Assembly (NCBI GenBank): GCA_029938115.1
Contig: JAPYOP010000022.1
Coordinates: 1-64,000 of the forward strand
DNA length: 64,000 nucleotides
Reading direction: 5' to 3'
Source: Colwellia sp.
GTDB taxonomy: Bacteria; Pseudomonadota; Gammaproteobacteria; Enterobacterales; Alteromonadaceae
Below are positions 38,268 through 47,398 of this stretch, piece after piece; the stretch's first letter is position 1; every line of letters starts with the position of its first letter. The position numbers and the translations under genes are program-made. The notes beneath the pieces were generated by a model. It was not told the origin of the DNA, did no database searches, and saw only the letters and a program-made list of their open reading frames with translations.

Positions 38268-39311
38268 CTAATAACTAGTAAATTGGTTTTTATCTACCGC
38301 TTTTTCCATTGCTGCTTGCTTAGTGATCATGCCGCGATTTACTAAATTTAATAAACATTGATCCATGGTTTGCATGCCATGAGACATACCTGTTTGAATT
38401 GATGAATACATTTGCGCTATTTTATCTTCACGAATTAAGTTACGAATTGCGGGTGTACCGATCATAATTTCATGGCATGCTACCCGACCACCACCCACTT
38501 TTTTAATTAATGTTTGAGAAATAACCGCACGAAGAGATTCTGACAACATGGAACGTACCATAGATTTTTCTGCTGCAGGAAACACATCAATAATACGGTC
38601 AATGGTTTTAGGAGCTGACGTGGTATGTAAAGTGCCGAAAACCAAGTGACCTGTTTCAGCGGCAGTCATCGCAAGGCGAATAGTTTCTAAGTCACGCATT
38701 TCACCAACAAGAATAACATCGGGATCTTCACGTAAAGCTGAACGCAATGCGGCTTCAAAACTTAAGGTATCACGGTGCACTTCCCGCTGGTTAATCAAAC
38801 ATTGCTTATTTTCATGCACAAATTCTATTGGATCTTCAATCGTTAAAATATGATCGTTTTTTGTGTTATTTATATAATCAACCATTGCCGCTAATGTGGT
38901 AGATTTACCTGAACCCGTAGGCCCTGTGACCAAAACCAAACCACGTGGCGTATCAGAAATATCTCTAAAAATATCAGGACAACCTAAGTCATCAAGAGAT
39001 AATATTTTACTTGGAATGGTACGAAATACTGCCGCGGGCCCTCGATTCTGATTAAATGCATTAACCCTGAATCGGGCTAAATTTGGAACTTCAAAGGAGA
39101 AATCAACTTCTAATTTTTCCTCATACTCTTTTCGTTGACGATCATTCATAATGTCATAAACTAACGCATTAACATCTTTTTCATCAAAAGCAGGGATGTT
39201 AAGCTTACGAACATCACCGTCAACACGGATTAATGGTGGCGTGCCTGCAGATAGATGTAAATCTGACGCGCCGTGTTGCACACTAAATGCAAGTAGTTCG
39301 GTAATATCCAT
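38268..39311 (-). CDS. pilT: Type IV pilus twitching motility ATPase PilT
   Basis: MDITELLAFSVQHGASDLHLSAG, VTGPTGSGKSTTLAAMVDYIN, DPDVILVGEMRDLETIRLAMTAAETGHLVFGTLHT. Confidence 0.97.
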   Translation of the reverse strand: MDITELLAFSVQHGASDLHLSAGTPPLIRVDGDVRKLNIPAFDEKDVNALVYDIMNDRQRKEYEEKLEVDFSFEVPNLARFRVNAFNQNRGPAAVFRTIPSKILSLDDLGCPDIFRDISDTPRGLVLVTGPTGSGKSTTLAAMVDYINNTKNDHILTIEDPIEFVHENKQCLINQREVHRDTLSFEAALRSALREDPDVILVGEMRDLETIRLAMTAAETGHLVFGTLHTTSAPKTIDRIIDVFPAAEKSMVRSMLSESLRAVISQTLIKKVGGGRVACHEIMIGTPAIRNLIREDKIAQMYSSIQTGMSHGMQTMDQCLLNLVNRGMITKQAAMEKAVDKNQFTSY

Positions 39312-39432
39312 AAAAAACCTCGGTAGTATTATCTGTTAGAATATCAATTATTAAAATATCTATTATTAAAGTATTATCTGTTAAAATTGTATTTATTAAA
39401 ATCTTATATCCAACGTTATTCAGTTAAAAATC

Positions 39433-40164
39433 ATGAACAAAATAAAAGAAAACATTCAAAAAATTAATGCGCAAATAAATCAAGCTAGCCATGATACTGC
39501 TCAGGCTAAAAACCAAGAAACAGAGCTATCTTCAAATAATAGACAAAAACCTGTCACTTTGCTCGCTGTTAGTAAAACAAAACCAGCATCAGCCGTAGAA
39601 CAAGCCTATCTTGCAGAACAACGAGACTTTGGTGAAAACTATTTGCAAGAAGCGATAGATAAAATATCTCAACTATCACATTTACCTGATATTTGTTGGC
39701 ACTTTATCGGTCCAATTCAATCAAATAAAACTAAACAAATAGCCCAAAATTTCAGTTGGGTTCACAGTGTTGACAGAGCTAAAATAGTTAGACGCCTCAA
39801 TGCCCATCTAAGTGAGTCAAATCAGCAACATAATGGTCAAGATACCTCGCTAAACATTTGTTTACAAGTCAATATTAGCGAAGAGGCTTCAAAATCAGGT
39901 ATTATGCCGGATGAAGTATTTTCTCTAGCTGAAGTTGTTGATAACTGTGATAAACTTACCTTACGTGGCTTAATGGCAATACCAGCAAAGAATGCAGGTG
40001 TAGTAAGTTATGAAAAAATGCAGCACTTGTTTAAAAAATTACAAGCCCAATATCCAACAGTAGATACGCTTTCAATGGGCATGTCGAATGATTTAGAGTT
40101 AGCTATCGCTAATGGCTCAACCATGGTTAGAATTGGCACCGCCATTTTTGGAAAAAGAACTTAA
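39433..40164 (+). CDS. yggS: YggS family pyridoxal phosphate-dependent protein (PLP homeostasis)
   Basis: LLAVSKTKPASAVEQAY, FGENYLQEAIDKI, WHFIGPIQSNKTK, LSMGMSNDLELAIANGSTMVRIGTAIFG. Confidence 0.95.
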   Translation: MNKIKENIQKINAQINQASHDTAQAKNQETELSSNNRQKPVTLLAVSKTKPASAVEQAYLAEQRDFGENYLQEAIDKISQLSHLPDICWHFIGPIQSNKTKQIAQNFSWVHSVDRAKIVRRLNAHLSESNQQHNGQDTSLNICLQVNISEEASKSGIMPDEVFSLAEVVDNCDKLTLRGLMAIPAKNAGVVSYEKMQHLFKKLQAQYPTVDTLSMGMSNDLELAIANGSTMVRIGTAIFGKRT

Positions 40165-40188
40165 ATGTAGGTCAGAACTCATTCTGAC
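40165..40188. repeat. REP-like unit GTAG-GTCAGAACTCATTCTGAC
   Basis: GTAG head plus GTCAGAA...TTCTGAC hairpin. Confidence 0.5.
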
Positions 40189-40206
40189 AAAGAAGGACCA
40201 AATTTC

Positions 40207-41019
40207 ATGAAAAAAATAGCATTCATCGGCGCAGGTAACATGGCGCGAGCAATTATTATTGGATTAGTTAACTCCGGTGTCGCAGCTGAAAATATTATCG
40301 TTGCGAACCCTTCTTCTGAAAAAAGAGTTCAGCTAGCCAACGAATTTGGCGTACAACAAACCAGCGATAATATTAAAGCGGCAGATTTTGCTGAAATCAT
40401 CGTATTATGTGTTAAGCCACATTTAATTTGCGATGTCTGTCAGCTGTTAACTAACGCTATCAATGTTTCAAATAAACTATTTATTTCTGTGGCGGCGGGC
40501 ACTACCGTTGCTCAAATTCAGCAAGCACTAAATTGCCCTGCTGCACTTGTAAGAGTCATGCCAAATACACCATCACAATTGGGTCTAGGCATGAGCGGCA
40601 TGTTTGCTTCTCCTGAAGTAAACACAGAACAAAAAGCAGCAAGTGACAAGTTAATGTCTGCTGTTGGTAAAGTTATCTGGCTAGAAACAGAAGATAAGAT
40701 TAACGATATAATTGCGGTTGCCGGCTCTGCTCCTGCGTATTTTTTCTTATTTATGGAAGCCATGGAAAAACAAGCTCAAACATTAGGGTTTAGCGCCGAA
40801 GATAGTAGAATGCTAGTTCAACAAACAGCACTTGGCGCAGCACAAATGGTTGAGCATAATAGTGCAGCAATCAGCACACTTAGAGAAAATGTCACCTCAA
40901 AGGGCGGTACAACATTTGCCGCGCTTGAGCAGTTTAGAAAAGATGGTATAGAACAAATGGTAACTAATGCAATGAATGCAGCAATTACTAGAGCCGAAGA
41001 AATGGCTAAAAACAGTTAG
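40207..41019 (+). CDS. proC: Pyrroline-5-carboxylate reductase
   Basis: KKIAFIGAGNMARAIIIGL, VRVMPNTPSQLGLGMSGM, VAGSAPAYFFLFMEAM, LRENVTSKGGTTFAAL. Confidence 0.97.
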   Translation: MKKIAFIGAGNMARAIIIGLVNSGVAAENIIVANPSSEKRVQLANEFGVQQTSDNIKAADFAEIIVLCVKPHLICDVCQLLTNAINVSNKLFISVAAGTTVAQIQQALNCPAALVRVMPNTPSQLGLGMSGMFASPEVNTEQKAASDKLMSAVGKVIWLETEDKINDIIAVAGSAPAYFFLFMEAMEKQAQTLGFSAEDSRMLVQQTALGAAQMVEHNSAAISTLRENVTSKGGTTFAALEQFRKDGIEQMVTNAMNAAITRAEEMAKNS

Positions 41020-41092
41020 AGTTTCGAACATAAATTAAATGACAATTATAAAAGTAGCAATTTACTCATAGGTAGTTTGTTACTCCGGAGAA

Positions 41093-41641
41093 ATGATGGA
41101 AGCAGTAATATATCTACTAAGATTTGTATTTGATGCATTTTTGATGATTTTGATCATACGATTTTGGTTGCAGTGGGTAAAAGCCGATTTTTATAATCCG
41201 CTAAGCCAGTTCGTAGTAAAAGTAAGTAACCCTGTGGTTGTGCCCTTACGCCGTATTATTCCTGGCTTAGGAGGTTTAGACTTAGCAACAATTGTTGTTG
41301 CTTATATTATTGCAACATTAAAATTTGTCACCTTAGCGGCATTAGCGGGTGAAAGCTTAGGGGCTCTAGCTTTTTATATCGGACTATTAGTTTTATTAAA
41401 ACAAGCCGGTTTTATGCTATTTGTTATCATGATCATCATGGCAATAATGAGTTGGGTCGTGCAAGGTTATAATCCAACATTAATGATATTCCATCAACTA
41501 ACTGAACCATTTTTAAACCCTATCAGAAAGATTATTCCTAGCATGGGCGGCTTAGATTTATCTATGATTGTTGCTTTTTTAGCTATGAACGTGATTAACA
41601 TTATGCTTTCAAACTCATTACCTTACTGGGGAGCATTGTAA
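41093..41641 (+). CDS. yggT: YggT family membrane protein
   Basis: Two NPLSQFVVKVSNPVVVPLRRIIPGLGGLD-like repeats; conserved position after proC. Confidence 0.93.
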   Translation: MMEAVIYLLRFVFDAFLMILIIRFWLQWVKADFYNPLSQFVVKVSNPVVVPLRRIIPGLGGLDLATIVVAYIIATLKFVTLAALAGESLGALAFYIGLLVLLKQAGFMLFVIMIIMAIMSWVVQGYNPTLMIFHQLTEPFLNPIRKIIPSMGGLDLSMIVAFLAMNVINIMLSNSLPYWGAL

Positions 41642-41725
41642 TTAAGCTATTTAGGGAGAACATTAGCAATAAAAAGGCTGCTTAGCAGGTCTGTTTCTAA
41701 ACGATATGTCAGGAGTAAACAGTTT

Positions 41726-42160
41726 ATGACTACTTTAAAAATATTTCTAATCATCATATTATCCGTGTTTGTTACAAACGTATCTTATGCTGAAAACATG
41801 AAAAAACTTGGCTCAATGAATGTTCATTACATGGCTATTGGTTCAACTTTTTTCACTCCCGAAATTGCTAAAGCCTACGGAATAACCCGTAGCCGTTATA
41901 ATGGTTTGATTAATATTTCTGTGCTTGATAACACTAAAGCAGGAAGTCCAGCTAAAACGGTTAGTATTAGCGGCCAAGCTAAAAACAATCTAGGTCAGTT
42001 TAAAAGCTTAGATTTTCAAGAAGTAAAAGAAGGTGATGCTATTTATTACTTAGCGCAAGTAAGCTATAACGATGAAGAGACTTTGCATTTTACTTTGGAA
42101 ATCAATGACGGGAAAGATCAGCAGACATTAAAATTTTCCCAAAAGTTTTATGTAGATTAA
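41726..42160 (+). CDS. DUF4426 domain-containing periplasmic protein
   Basis: Signal peptide, FGSMNVHYMAIGSTFFTPEIAKAYGITRSRYNGLINISVLD-type sequence; between yggT and rdgB. Confidence 0.85.
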   Translation: MTTLKIFLIIILSVFVTNVSYAENMKKLGSMNVHYMAIGSTFFTPEIAKAYGITRSRYNGLINISVLDNTKAGSPAKTVSISGQAKNNLGQFKSLDFQEVKEGDAIYYLAQVSYNDEETLHFTLEINDGKDQQTLKFSQKFYVD

Positions 42161-42236
42161 ATGGATAACTAAGTCGTAATTCATTGCGACAACGAGCTTA
42201 ATTGGTCAGAATGAACTCTGACCAACATTCAAGATA

Positions 42237-42282
42237 TATACCCATCACACTTGAAGATGCATCTTCAGGTGTAATGGGTATA
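42237..42282. repeat. 46-bp near-perfect loopless palindrome
   Basis: TATACCCATCACACTTGAAGATG|CATCTTCAGGTGTAATGGGTATA; 21 of 23 positions complementary. Confidence 0.9.
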
Positions 42283-42351
42283 ACTATGGCTATATCTACT
42301 TATTTAGTTAGGTTATCATTGCCCTTATAATTTCATATATAGTTTCACTTC

Positions 42352-42960
42352 ATGTCTACAATAGTTTTAGCCACAGGCAATCAAGGTAAAGTTAAAGAGC
42401 TCGCAAGTTTACTCGCGACACACCAAATAGAAATAGTGCCACAAAGTGATTTCGATGTTCCTGACGTTGCAGAAACCGGCACCACTTTTGTGGAAAACGC
42501 CATTATCAAAGCTCGTCATGCGGCTAAAATAACGGGTCTTCCGGCAATTGCTGATGACTCAGGTTTAGAAGTTGATGCCTTAAATGGTGCTCCGGGTGTT
42601 TATTCAGCTCGTTATGCTAGTGATATTAATGACAATCCGAGCGACGATGACAATACCAACAAATTACTAAAGGCATTAAAAAACACGCCAAAGACAGAAC
42701 GAACAGCACGTTTTCATTGCGTACTGGTATATATGAAGCATGAAAATGATCCGACACCTATAATTTGTCATGGTGTTTGGCAAGGTAGCATTACCTTAGA
42801 AAAACAAGGTGAACAAGGGTTTGGCTATGATCCTGTTTTTTGGCAAAAAGACTTGCAAATGACCTCGGCACAATTACCACGAGAGATTAAAAACAAACTT
42901 AGCCATCGGGGTCAAGCATTAGCAGCACTTATAAAAAAACTAGCAATAACACAGGCATAA
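42352..42960 (+). CDS. rdgB: XTP/dITP diphosphatase (RdgB/HAM1)
   Basis: IVLATGNQGKVKELASLL, ADDSGLEVDALNGAPGVYSARYA, GFGYDPVFW, LSHRGQALAAL. Confidence 0.96.
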   Translation: MSTIVLATGNQGKVKELASLLATHQIEIVPQSDFDVPDVAETGTTFVENAIIKARHAAKITGLPAIADDSGLEVDALNGAPGVYSARYASDINDNPSDDDNTNKLLKALKNTPKTERTARFHCVLVYMKHENDPTPIICHGVWQGSITLEKQGEQGFGYDPVFWQKDLQMTSAQLPREIKNKLSHRGQALAALIKKLAITQA

Positions 42961-42967
42961 CTAGCAA

Positions 42968-44161
42968 GTGAACAGCAATTTACTAACAACACCACCACTC
43001 TCTTTATACATTCACATACCTTGGTGTGTAGAAAAATGCCCTTATTGTGACTTCAATTCTCACGCGCTTAAGTCTCAAATTCCTGAACAAGATTATGTAC
43101 AGGCATTAATAGCTGATTTAGATGCTGATATTGCTCGCTTTAATTTAAAGACTAGAACCCTATATTCTATTTTTATTGGTGGTGGTACGCCGAGCTTATT
43201 TTCAGCAAAGGCAATTGAAAGCATGCTCAGCCAAGTGTTAGCTCGTTTCGAAACTAAAGATGATATAGAGATAACGCTAGAAGCCAATCCCGGCACTGTA
43301 GAAGCAGGGAAATTTATTGGCTTTGCCAAAGCTGGCATTACGCGTTTATCCATTGGAGTACAAAGTTTCGAGTCAGAGAAATTGCTAAAACTGGGGCGAA
43401 TTCATAATGTCAGCCAAGCTCAGCAAGCCGCAAAAATGGCTACTGATGCAAAAAAAATCGGCATTAAAAGCTTCAATCTAGATTTAATGCATGGCCTACC
43501 GAATCAAAGTATTGAAAATGCTTTAGATGATTTAAAGACAGCGATTAACCTTAAACCTGACCACCTTTCTTGGTATCAACTCACCATTGAGCCTAATACT
43601 GCTTTTCATTCTAAGCCGCCAAAACTGCCAGAAGATGAAACTTTATGGGATATTCAAGATCAGGGTTTCAAGTTATTGGCCGATGCAGGTTATCAACAGT
43701 ATGAAATATCAGCCTTTAGTTTAACTAAGACAGAAGAAAATAAGCAATGCCAGCATAACCTTAACTACTGGCGTTTTGGTGACTACCTTGGCATAGGCTG
43801 CGGTGCTCATGGAAAGGTTACCGATGTCGCTACGGGATCAATACAACGTACAGTGAAAGTTAAACATCCTAAAGGTTATCTTGACGAAAACCGAGAGCCA
43901 TTAGATCACTTAACTACAGTGACAAGCGACGAATTACCTTTTGAATACATGATGAATCAACTCAGGTTATTTTCTAGTTTCACTCTAGCTGATTATCAAC
44001 AGCGGACAGGATTATCGGTAAGCTCAGTTTTACCAACACTACAGCAAGCAAAAAATAAAAATTTAATGTCGTGTACAGAAGAATTATCTACCAAAGGTAA
44101 ATGGCAAGTAACCTCACATGGTCATCGTTATTTAAATGATTTACTGGAGCTTTTCCTCTGA
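42968..44161 (+). CDS. hemW: Radical SAM heme chaperone HemW
   Basis: SLYIHIPWCVEKCPYCDFNSHAL (CxxxCxxC), IFIGGGTPSLFSA, LSIGVQSFESEKLLKLGRIH. Confidence 0.95.
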   Translation: MNSNLLTTPPLSLYIHIPWCVEKCPYCDFNSHALKSQIPEQDYVQALIADLDADIARFNLKTRTLYSIFIGGGTPSLFSAKAIESMLSQVLARFETKDDIEITLEANPGTVEAGKFIGFAKAGITRLSIGVQSFESEKLLKLGRIHNVSQAQQAAKMATDAKKIGIKSFNLDLMHGLPNQSIENALDDLKTAINLKPDHLSWYQLTIEPNTAFHSKPPKLPEDETLWDIQDQGFKLLADAGYQQYEISAFSLTKTEENKQCQHNLNYWRFGDYLGIGCGAHGKVTDVATGSIQRTVKVKHPKGYLDENREPLDHLTTVTSDELPFEYMMNQLRLFSSFTLADYQQRTGLSVSSVLPTLQQAKNKNLMSCTEELSTKGKWQVTSHGHRYLNDLLELFL

Positions 44162-44733
44162 TGACTTTACCTAATAATGGAAGTCCTAATAATGACAGTC
44201 CTAAGAACAACCGCTTTAATAACGACAGCTCAAATGAGAGCAGCGAAAATGATGATCAAACCTTCATGCAACGAGCATATCAACTAGCTAAAAAAGCTGA
44301 GCAATATGATGAGATTCCCGTTGGCGCTGTTGTAGTCTATCAAGGTGAAATTATAGGCGAAGGTTATAACCAATCAATATTACTCAACGATCCCTCAGCC
44401 CATGCTGAAATGATAGCTATTCGCCAAGCAGGACAACATCTCAATAATTATAGAATGTTAGATTGTACTTTGTACGTGACCCTTGAGCCCTGCCCTATGT
44501 GTGCAGGATTATTAGTGCATAGCAGAATAAATCGTCTTGTTTATGCAAGTCCTGATTTAAAAACAGGTGCTGCTGGCAGTACTTTTAACTTGGTGAATAA
44601 TAATCAGTTGAATCATCAAATTGCAGTCACCGACGGGGTAATGAAAGCACAGTGCAGTCAGCTTTTATCTGCTTTTTTTAAACGGCGTCGCAGTGAAAAA
44701 AAAGCAGCTAAAAAATTGAGCATCCCAAGGTAA
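44161..44733 (+). CDS. tadA: tRNA adenosine(34) deaminase
   Basis: EIPVGAVVVYQGEIIGEGYNQSILLNDPSAHAEMIAIRQAG, VTLEPCPMCAGLLVHSRI; TGATG start/stop overlap with hemW. Confidence 0.95.
   Translation: MTLPNNGSPNNDSPKNNRFNNDSSNESSENDDQTFMQRAYQLAKKAEQYDEIPVGAVVVYQGEIIGEGYNQSILLNDPSAHAEMIAIRQAGQHLNNYRMLDCTLYVTLEPCPMCAGLLVHSRINRLVYASPDLKTGAAGSTFNLVNNNQLNHQIAVTDGVMKAQCSQLLSAFFKRRRSEKKAAKKLSIPR
44170..44244 (+). repeat. Degenerating 15-bp minisatellite (PNNxS repeats) in the tadA N-terminus
   Basis: CCTAATAATGGAAGT / CCTAATAATGACAGT / CCTAAGAACAACCGC / TTTAATAACGACAGC / TCAAATGAGAGCAGC. Confidence 0.75.
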
Positions 44734-44835
44734 GTTAATCTCAGTTAAATTAGTGACTAAATATTGCATTGTCTGCAGCTTTGCAAAGCTCAAATTTTAT
44801 ACTATTCTCAATACAGTAATAATGATGAGAAATGG

Positions 44836-47142
44836 ATGAGTTTACTTTCAGAGCTTCGTAGACGAAACGTATTTAAAGTTGCTATTAGCTACCTTGTGCT
44901 TGCATGGGTTGTGGTACAGGTTACTTCGATTGCTGTTCCTGCGCTTCATCTACCTCCTTGGGTAAATACATTAGTATTTTATTTTGGCGCTATTGGTTTT
45001 CCTTTTGCGCTCTTTTTTGCTTGGGCATTTGAATTAACTCCTGAAGGAATAAAGCGTAGTAAAGAAGTAGAATCTGAACACTCAATTGCCCACTTAACCG
45101 GTAGAAAATTAGATTTCGCTGTTATTGCTATGTTAACTATCGCTTTAGGGTTAATGGCACACGATCGAATGGGTCTCATTGCTGAGCAAAAAAACGCTCA
45201 ATTACCCATTAATACCCCACAAAATACAAATTCAAATACGATAGGCCAAAGCCTCAGTGAAAATCCTTCACAACAAAAAGGTTCTCAGAGAAAGCCTATT
45301 AAGACCTCATCTATCGCCGTTTTACCTTTTGTGAATATGTCCTCAGATCCAGAACAAGAATATTTCAGTGATGGTATTTCAGAAGAGTTACTTAATTTAC
45401 TGGCTAAAATACCAAAAATGCAAGTAGCAGGCAGAACATCAAGTTTTGCTTTTAAAGGGCTTAATCAAGACTTACGAGAGATAGGTAAAAAGTTGGGCGT
45501 TGACCATTTACTTGAAGGCAGTGTACGTAAACAAGGTATGCGTATTCGCATTACCGCACAATTAATTCGTACCAAAGATGGCATCCATTTATGGTCTGAA
45601 ACCTATGATCGAAATTTAGATGATATTTTTGCCGTTCAAGATGAGATTGCTAAAAAAATAACCCAAGAGCTACGAATAAACCTATTAAATGAACAGCCCG
45701 TAACAGCCAAAAAATCGGTTAATCCAAAGGCACATAACCTTTACCTTTTAGGGTTAAAACGTTTAGCTGAATATGAATACAAACCTATGTTAGAAGCAAG
45801 AAATTATTTTGAAAAATCTTACCAACTAGCACCTAATTATGAAGATGCCTATTTTGCTTACGCTAGAGCTAACTTGCTTCTTAAAGGTTATGGCGTAATC
45901 ACAAAAGTAGAGGCTAAACAAAATATCGCTCTAACGTTAACCAAGCTAGCTTCAATAACAGATACCAACAGTGCTGAATATCTTGCCTTTTTAGGCGTGG
46001 TGCACTTTTATGATAAAGATGAAGACACTGGGATTGAACTATTAAAACAAGCCTTAGAAAAATCACCAAATAATATAGCAATCATAAGGATCTATTTAGA
46101 TTTTGGCTTAGGGACTAACCAAAGTTTAATCTCATTGAGCAAGCATGCCATAGAATTAGATCCCTTAAATTTAGATTTCTTGTTTAGCCTTGGTCTTAGT
46201 TATGCTTTTGAGAACGAGTTTGATAAAGCGATGATTATTGCGAATACTATGGAGGAGATAGATGCTGAATATTCAAGTCTTTTTTATCTAAGAATGACAA
46301 TATATACAAACCAAGGCAACTTGGTTGATACATTACAAACTCAAATGCTTGTTTTAGATATAGACCGTAATGACCCAGAAGTTCCTGCAAGTATTGCATT
46401 AACCTTAATGCAGCTAGGTTTTCATCAGCAAGCTATGTATTACTTGACCTTGGCGGATAAACTAGGCAAAGACAAACCCATGACTGTTACAGCACGCATT
46501 TATTCCATTTGGGCACAAGGTGATTTAGCAACAGCTGGGGAGATGGCTTATAACTTTTTAATCAGTAAGCCTAACCATAGATTTTTTACTGCTCATTTTA
46601 GTTTTAGCATTATGGTTGAACACTTACTCAAAACAAAACAGTATAAAAGATTAAATAACTTTTTGAATAAAGAGGTGCCTGACTTGGCTACGAATATATT
46701 AGATATACCGATAACAGCCGAACTGCACGGAAAAAATAAAGCATTAGCGTTAACATCAGCAAAAATCAGACTGCTCTATATCGAAGGAAAAACAACTCAA
46801 GCCAAAGCCTTAACCAAGCAATTATTGGCGTATCATCAAGCACAAAGGGAACAATTTCCAAATTATGATCATGGCTTCTTTTGGGCAATAAATTTAGTAC
46901 TTTTCAGTGATTATAATCGAAGTCAAATAAGTGATTTAGCCAAAGTATTAAAGCAGCATGAAAAGCATTCAATGATAAGGCTTTATGCTTATAATAAAGG
47001 ATTTATTGGTTTTGATGGCGTTAAAAACTATGATGAGTTTATAGCTTTTAATAAACAGCTAAATAAAGATCTTGAACGCCAGCGCAATATTATTATCGAC
47101 CAACACCCTGAATTGATCGCCACGCCTATTACCAGCCTTTAA
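44836..47142 (+). CDS. Membrane-anchored TolB-like (FlgO-type) plus TPR protein
   Basis: LLSELRRRNVFKVAISYLVLAWVVVQV N-terminus, SIAVLPFVNMSSDPEQEYFSDGISEELLNLL...LLEGSVRKQGMRIRITAQLI, then TPR helices; ATG at 44836 preferred over TTG at 44764. Confidence 0.85.
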   Translation: MSLLSELRRRNVFKVAISYLVLAWVVVQVTSIAVPALHLPPWVNTLVFYFGAIGFPFALFFAWAFELTPEGIKRSKEVESEHSIAHLTGRKLDFAVIAMLTIALGLMAHDRMGLIAEQKNAQLPINTPQNTNSNTIGQSLSENPSQQKGSQRKPIKTSSIAVLPFVNMSSDPEQEYFSDGISEELLNLLAKIPKMQVAGRTSSFAFKGLNQDLREIGKKLGVDHLLEGSVRKQGMRIRITAQLIRTKDGIHLWSETYDRNLDDIFAVQDEIAKKITQELRINLLNEQPVTAKKSVNPKAHNLYLLGLKRLAEYEYKPMLEARNYFEKSYQLAPNYEDAYFAYARANLLLKGYGVITKVEAKQNIALTLTKLASITDTNSAEYLAFLGVVHFYDKDEDTGIELLKQALEKSPNNIAIIRIYLDFGLGTNQSLISLSKHAIELDPLNLDFLFSLGLSYAFENEFDKAMIIANTMEEIDAEYSSLFYLRMTIYTNQGNLVDTLQTQMLVLDIDRNDPEVPASIALTLMQLGFHQQAMYYLTLADKLGKDKPMTVTARIYSIWAQGDLATAGEMAYNFLISKPNHRFFTAHFSFSIMVEHLLKTKQYKRLNNFLNKEVPDLATNILDIPITAELHGKNKALALTSAKIRLLYIEGKTTQAKALTKQLLAYHQAQREQFPNYDHGFFWAINLVLFSDYNRSQISDLAKVLKQHEKHSMIRLYAYNKGFIGFDGVKNYDEFIAFNKQLNKDLERQRNIIIDQHPELIATPITSL

Positions 47143-47170
47143 AAGCTGAAGTATAAAGTCACCTTTCGCC

Positions 47171-47299
47171 CTATTTAAGTTCATTGCCTTGAGTTAGATT
47201 TTGATTAAAATAATATTGGCGACGAGTGTTCATTTTGTGATGTTGAACTTTTAAATGCCTTCTACGCGCATTGGCTGATATTTGTCTTCTTACTTTCAT
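47171..47299 (-). CDS. Putative 42-aa Arg/His-rich small protein
   Basis: ATG at 47299, TAG at 47171: MKVRRQISANARRRHLKVQHHKMNTRRQYYFNQNLTQGNELK; purine-rich aaagaga a few bases upstream; below the ORF-track cutoff. Confidence 0.4.
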   Translation of the reverse strand: MKVRRQISANARRRHLKVQHHKMNTRRQYYFNQNLTQGNELK

Positions 47300-47398
47300 T
47301 GTATTCTCTTTATTTTGGTTTATTTATTTTTTGTTTAATAATAATAATTTCCATTTCATTATTATAGATAAAGATGACAGTAATATGACAAAATAAAA

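Noticed and set aside
44764-44835. TTG-initiated N-terminal extension of the TPR protein
   Set aside because: Conserved family start MSLLSELRRRNVFK begins at 44836.
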